A stretch of DNA of 17,979 nucleotides from Euryarchaeota archaeon UBA486. Its GTDB lineage: Archaea > Thermoplasmatota > Poseidoniia > Poseidoniales > Poseidoniaceae. Numbering within the stretch: the first letter of the stretch is position 1; every line of letters begins with the position of its first letter. Below the pieces are notes generated by a model. It was not told the origin of the DNA. It saw nothing but the letters and a program-made list of their open reading frames with translations, and did no database searches. The translations under genes and the position numbers were made by a program. The DNA is taken from assembly GCA_002497765.1 (NCBI GenBank), contig DAET01000074.1, positions 2,259-20,237 on the forward strand, in the 5' to 3' direction. Of this stretch, positions 16,501-17,979 are shown piece after piece.

Positions 16501-16659
16501 GAGACCACCGACGACGGCGACGACGGCGACGACGGCGAACAAACGGCCGAGGACATCGCTGAAGATGCCGGTCTTCTGCCGTTCACTTCACCGCTGACCG
16601 TCATGGCTCTCATTGGTCTGGCTGCACTTGCCGGCCACCGACGCCACGAGAACGAGTGA
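13576..16659 (+). CDS. Large secreted, acidic, membrane-anchored repeat protein with LDL-receptor-A-like motifs
   Basis: 1027 residues from ATG 13576; ATG 13591 gives 1022 residues and starts directly at the signal peptide (RRTPARLLATLLLLTALSPIALVQA). Residues about 35-420 are beta-rich, Asp/Glu-rich and unrecognised. Residues 423-625 hold five repeats of the pattern C-x17-20-C, centred on VNDG-x2-DC-x-DGSDE. Residues about 640-850 contain more cysteines and Ig-like beta stretches. A helical, acidic region and a DDG-repeat linker (979-987) lead to a C-terminal hydrophobic helix (LTVMALIGLAALAG) and a basic HRR tail, the layout of a surface anchor or sorting signal. The DC-DGSDE motif is the calcium site of LDL-receptor A modules. 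Role unknown; adhesion or ligand binding is plausible. A membrane-protein gene follows after 30 bp. Confidence 0.85.
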   Translation: MQYETMSTVRRTPARLLATLLLLTALSPIALVQAVPDEPSEYYYGVEYDWSSLDSDLQNVTGLDIQELFSEIMEDADGAGFNLDLGQLTTGASNVYVHQTEDITPQTIQDLDGNDVQVWSRTSDVVLRHGLLSNAVIMTDWSETTFGSEPTGFDIDVIAEAENVLTVDMLYTEYLDDQYQLIGADMDVDMTVGNDMNLGIDITLEGDGEELNVDFDTGMDFSYSIDSQAEWRLGNPSPIYVTAASNDNTRWECAGDYDEVAVSSDESGHEHEVNDMCGMIDGSYIGSADYNVYLTGLPMEEFGFDAGQFDISISDELTSEGDYEGEADMDDVSFSMRTDEPLEVSLGDGNTLDVTACDTCPPGNPVMFVMMVNVLVHASESFGEAVAEDFEAELEDSMGELFENWFGIDEGGDMDDYDDSDNWFMCDNGEMIESWYVNDGSEDCMDGSDEDDLFLRGGTSQDWNTGEEYYSFNGRVDATALGFETSPTIMCEIDGEYQELTIDNVNDGWDDCDSGEDEDGNPGSPESYICEDGTEITFVMVNDDNADCPDASDEPADNEGDWFLCENYDRIPFQYVNDGTQHCEDGDDEHETRQSGNFYCDDYTTNLDFTLVNDGAADCADGSDEGEAIFFLMDAYMNDGDGTVLASMDDLMACAGWSCDVSISIDSGYISVETEVPADTEYGENTMCVGGSITAPDGTVLASAVENCDSMWVGPEIRDWESNMGNEGDNTLRVTAGAGTWSGDYDDITMHWDVTDADGTVVGQGAEAFQNEQSVYAENMVDISGPGDYCLNVELVENGKTEPYDTYQQCMTVEDGPEVSERVEKIVGALAESGLENVLENFGNNLDTTFQELDEDYEVPVFPYADGMWAPLWSNEHATIVGVGVYAWDEDGNAYVIAGPETTGYSQDLPMTFASIRYITGVPAQEAQEQMAEFDDLEDIVDVENHDLSELAADLEEAGADTSDLGLGDGTDNSGETTDDGDDGDDGEQTAEDIAEDAGLLPFTSPLTVMALIGLAALAGHRRHENE
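14842..15450 (+). repeat. Five two-cysteine LDLa-like repeats within the secreted protein
   Basis: Repeat spans are about 14842-14928, 15040-15132, 15157-15240, 15259-15348 and 15364-15450. Each has an aromatic-x-Cys start, a VND[GD] turn and a DC-x-[DS] acidic end. The Cys-to-Cys distance is 18, 21, 18, 18 and 19 residues. A full LDLa module has six cysteines; these keep only two plus the acidic loop. Repeat 2 (CDSGEDE) is the most divergent. Confidence 0.75.
16510..16536 (+). repeat. Tandem 9-bp repeat coding for DDG x3
   Basis: Three identical copies of GACGACGGC in the linker before the membrane anchor of the secreted protein. Exact identity suggests recent slippage in a disordered acidic linker. 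Confidence 0.8.
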
Positions 16660-16689
16660 AGTCAAAAGCAACGGGGGAGAGGGTGAGCC

Positions 16690-17604
16690 GTGCTGCCACG
16701 GCCACGGCCCCACCGTGCGTTTGGTGTTGTGCGCTTGAGCGTGACCGCCCTGTTGGCCGTTCACGTGTTCATTTCAGCTTGGTTGGTCGCCACGGTTGAG
16801 GGCACCTACACCGAAGGGAAACCCGCCCCGACCGAGGCCCATTCCTTGGTGGCCATCGACAAGGACCAAACCATGATTGACGTTGAAATCAAGAAAGCGA
16901 CCTCGTTTTTCTTCTACACCCTTGAACGGGACGCCGATGCTGCCGTCCCGGTGAGCGACAGCGAGACCACTTCCAATGGTTCAACCTCGAACGGCTCGTC
17001 CGATACGGCCGATGACAACGAGGGCGAACGAGACGCGACAAGCAGCCAAGACCGTGAGTGGTTGGAATTGGGCCGTCAATCGGTGACGGTGGCCTTGGTT
17101 CTCATGGTGCTCGGTGAGGCACTGATGTTCACGGGGCTTCGTTGGCGTCACCACCTTCGCATGCTGGGGTTCTTGTCGACCATCGTCGCCTTTGCCGTGA
17201 TTTTCCCAGGGTTTTACATGCTTGAATTGACCGGTGGGTTGGGCGACGACGAGGACGCTGCGGCTTCGAACACACCGGGCGCCAACTTGGAAACCGTGAC
17301 CTTCGTTCACACCAATGCTTCCTCGGATGCATCCGTCACCTGGCTTGGCTTTGAGTTGGAAGCAGACTTTTCAGGCTACGACCTGGGCCTCGTTGCTCCA
17401 GAAAATCGATCGGCGGTTGCCGAAGCGGTGCCCGAACCGGGGAGTAAAGACGCCGAGTCGTTCGTTGCTTTCGAGTCGTCATTCAATGTTCAACTTGGGA
17501 AAAATCTTGACTCACTCTTGGTGCTGCCGTTCATGTGGTACCTGATGCCAGCGCTTCCCGTCGGCCAATCCACGAAAAGCTTCGCTGGTGATGAGGAAGA
17601 ATGA
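16690..17604 (+). CDS. Membrane protein of unknown function with an extracellular Ser/Asp-rich loop
   Basis: 304 residues, not recognised. Hydrophobic segments are at about 12-36 (signal anchor), 131-150, 158-180 and a weaker one at 273-290. Between the first two is a polar loop ending in a low-complexity stretch (SETTSNGSTSNGSSD) and between the last two a Thr/Glu-rich beta-like loop of about 90 residues. With a basic N-terminus (RPRPHR) inside, both loops would face outward. The GTG start is supported by GGGTGAG just upstream. It lies 30 bp after the secreted repeat protein and is probably in one operon with it, so a partner or anchoring role is possible but unproven. Its stop codon lies 1 bp from the 3' end of the convergent tRNA. 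Confidence 0.75.
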   Translation: MLPRPRPHRAFGVVRLSVTALLAVHVFISAWLVATVEGTYTEGKPAPTEAHSLVAIDKDQTMIDVEIKKATSFFFYTLERDADAAVPVSDSETTSNGSTSNGSSDTADDNEGERDATSSQDREWLELGRQSVTVALVLMVLGEALMFTGLRWRHHLRMLGFLSTIVAFAVIFPGFYMLELTGGLGDDEDAAASNTPGANLETVTFVHTNASSDASVTWLGFELEADFSGYDLGLVAPENRSAVAEAVPEPGSKDAESFVAFESSFNVQLGKNLDSLLVLPFMWYLMPALPVGQSTKSFAGDEEE

Positions 17605-17605
17605 G

Positions 17606-17677
17606 CGCCCACTCCGGGAATTGAACCCGGGTCGCAGGAATGACAATCCTGCATGATAACCTCTACACCAAGCGGGC
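17606..17677 (-). tRNA. tRNA-Asp (anticodon GUC)
   Basis: The minus strand folds as a full cloverleaf. The acceptor stem is GCCCGCT with AGTGGGC (one G-U pair). The anticodon arm is CAGGA-TTGTCAT-TCCTG with anticodon GTC, and the T arm has GGTTCAATTCC. The D arm contains GAGGTTA. The discriminator base is G, as expected for Asp. No intron, and CCA is not encoded. A TATA-like box lies about 32 bp upstream. Confidence 0.96.
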
Positions 17678-17705
17678 TGTAGCACCTTGTCGGGGACGCA
17701 ACCGC

Positions 17706-17713
17706 TATTTAAG
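17706..17713. promoter_or_regulatory. TATA-like box shared by tRNA-Asp and the GPPS-repeat gene
   Basis: TATTTAAG on the plus strand reads CTTAAATA on the minus strand. Its centre is about 32 bp from the 5' end of the tRNA and about 23 bp from the ATG at 17732. Both distances are near the archaeal TATA-to-start range, and no other AT-rich element lies between the two genes. Confidence 0.55.
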
Positions 17714-17731
17714 CCGCGCCATGTGGGTGAA

Positions 17732-17979
17732 ATGGGTGCCACCGTGGTGAAAGGAAAGACATCTGCAGAAAAATCGCGAGATGATGAACAGCAATCGCAA
17801 CTCGACAACATGCTGGGCGATGCTTTTGGCGACATTGGGGCCCTCGAACAAGCACCGGAAGAAGCACCGTCTCCACCCGAAAAATCACCAGCCCCTAAAG
17901 GGCCTCCATCCGGCCCGCCCAGTGGCCCTCCATCAGGCCCTCCAAGCGGACCGCCTTCCGGCCCTCCATCAGGCCCTCC
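17732..17979 (+). CDS. Protein with GPPS tandem repeats, 3' end beyond window
   Basis: 82 full codons are visible and the frame is open to the right edge. It begins MGATVVKGKTSAEKSRDDEQ, followed by an acidic stretch (DNMLGDAFGDIGALEQAPEE), then PSPPEKSPAPK and a run of GPPS units. There is no signal peptide. The visible part looks like a disordered cytoplasmic N-terminal linker; the folded part would lie outside the window, so no function can be given. ATG 17732 is about 23 bp from the TATA-like box, so the message may be leaderless; GTG 17723 is an in-frame alternative. Confidence 0.65.
   Translation, partial: MGATVVKGKTSAEKSRDDEQQSQLDNMLGDAFGDIGALEQAPEEAPSPPEKSPAPKGPPSGPPSGPPSGPPSGPPSGPPSGP
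17900..17979 (+). repeat. 12-bp repeat coding for GPPS, six full units plus a partial
   Basis: Units start at 17900, 17912, 17924, 17936, 17948, 17960 and 17972 (cut by the edge). The serine codons vary between TCN and AGY (tcc, agt, tca, agc, tcc, tca), as do the Gly and Pro codons. Confidence 0.9.

Noticed and set aside
15703..16542. A 279-codon minus-strand open frame within the secreted protein gene
   Set aside because: Its Val-rich product is the mirror of Asp-rich plus-strand codons (GAC/GAT read as GTC/ATC); the plus strand has a signal peptide and repeats.

Overview
The window looks like a gene-dense, GC-rich chromosomal segment of an archaeon, most likely a marine planktonic euryarchaeote of the Marine Group II (Poseidoniales) type. 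The archaeal assignment rests on a geranylgeranyl-reductase family flavoprotein, a diphthine synthase (DphB), an archaeal-type Trm5, a stand-alone GMP synthase glutaminase subunit and TATA-like boxes. The group-level assignment is inference from the acidic secreted repeat protein and the overall gene style; no marker gene proves it. I see no mobile element, CRISPR array, rRNA or obvious foreign island.

Layout. (1) Positions 1-2514, minus strand: a likely operon of geranylgeranyl reductase, then a NagD-type HAD phosphatase, then a NERD-domain protein cut by the left edge. (2) 2637-4831, plus strand: a DMT/EamA transporter and a PLP-dependent trans-sulfuration enzyme. (3) 4838-7523: an unrecognised 602-residue protein (minus) diverging from a PqqB-like metallo-beta-lactamase-fold protein (plus). 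(4) 7513-10508, minus: diphthine synthase followed by a sodium/solute symporter that carries an extra C-terminal domain predicted to lie outside the membrane. (5) 10546-13537, plus: Trm5-like tRNA methyltransferase, a 49-residue zinc-ribbon protein, the GMP synthase glutaminase subunit, and a solitary adenine-specific DNA methyltransferase. (6) 13576-17604, plus: a large secreted, acidic protein with five two-cysteine LDL-receptor-A-like repeats and a C-terminal membrane anchor, then a membrane protein. (7) 17606-17979: tRNA-Asp(GUC) on the minus strand, and a protein with GPPS repeats on the plus strand running off the right edge. The last two share one TATA-like element.

Packing is tight. 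Convergent genes are 6 bp apart or overlap by 11 bp, and several start codons sit directly behind a Shine-Dalgarno sequence that touches the upstream stop codon. No gene-free stretch exceeds about 100 bp once the small zinc-ribbon gene is counted. The genes cover housekeeping functions (lipid saturation, sulfur amino acids, purine synthesis, EF2 and tRNA modification) plus cell-surface proteins. The least explained parts are the repeat protein, the symporter's extra domain and the 602-residue protein. I did not find a clear multi-gene defence or novel enzymatic system.
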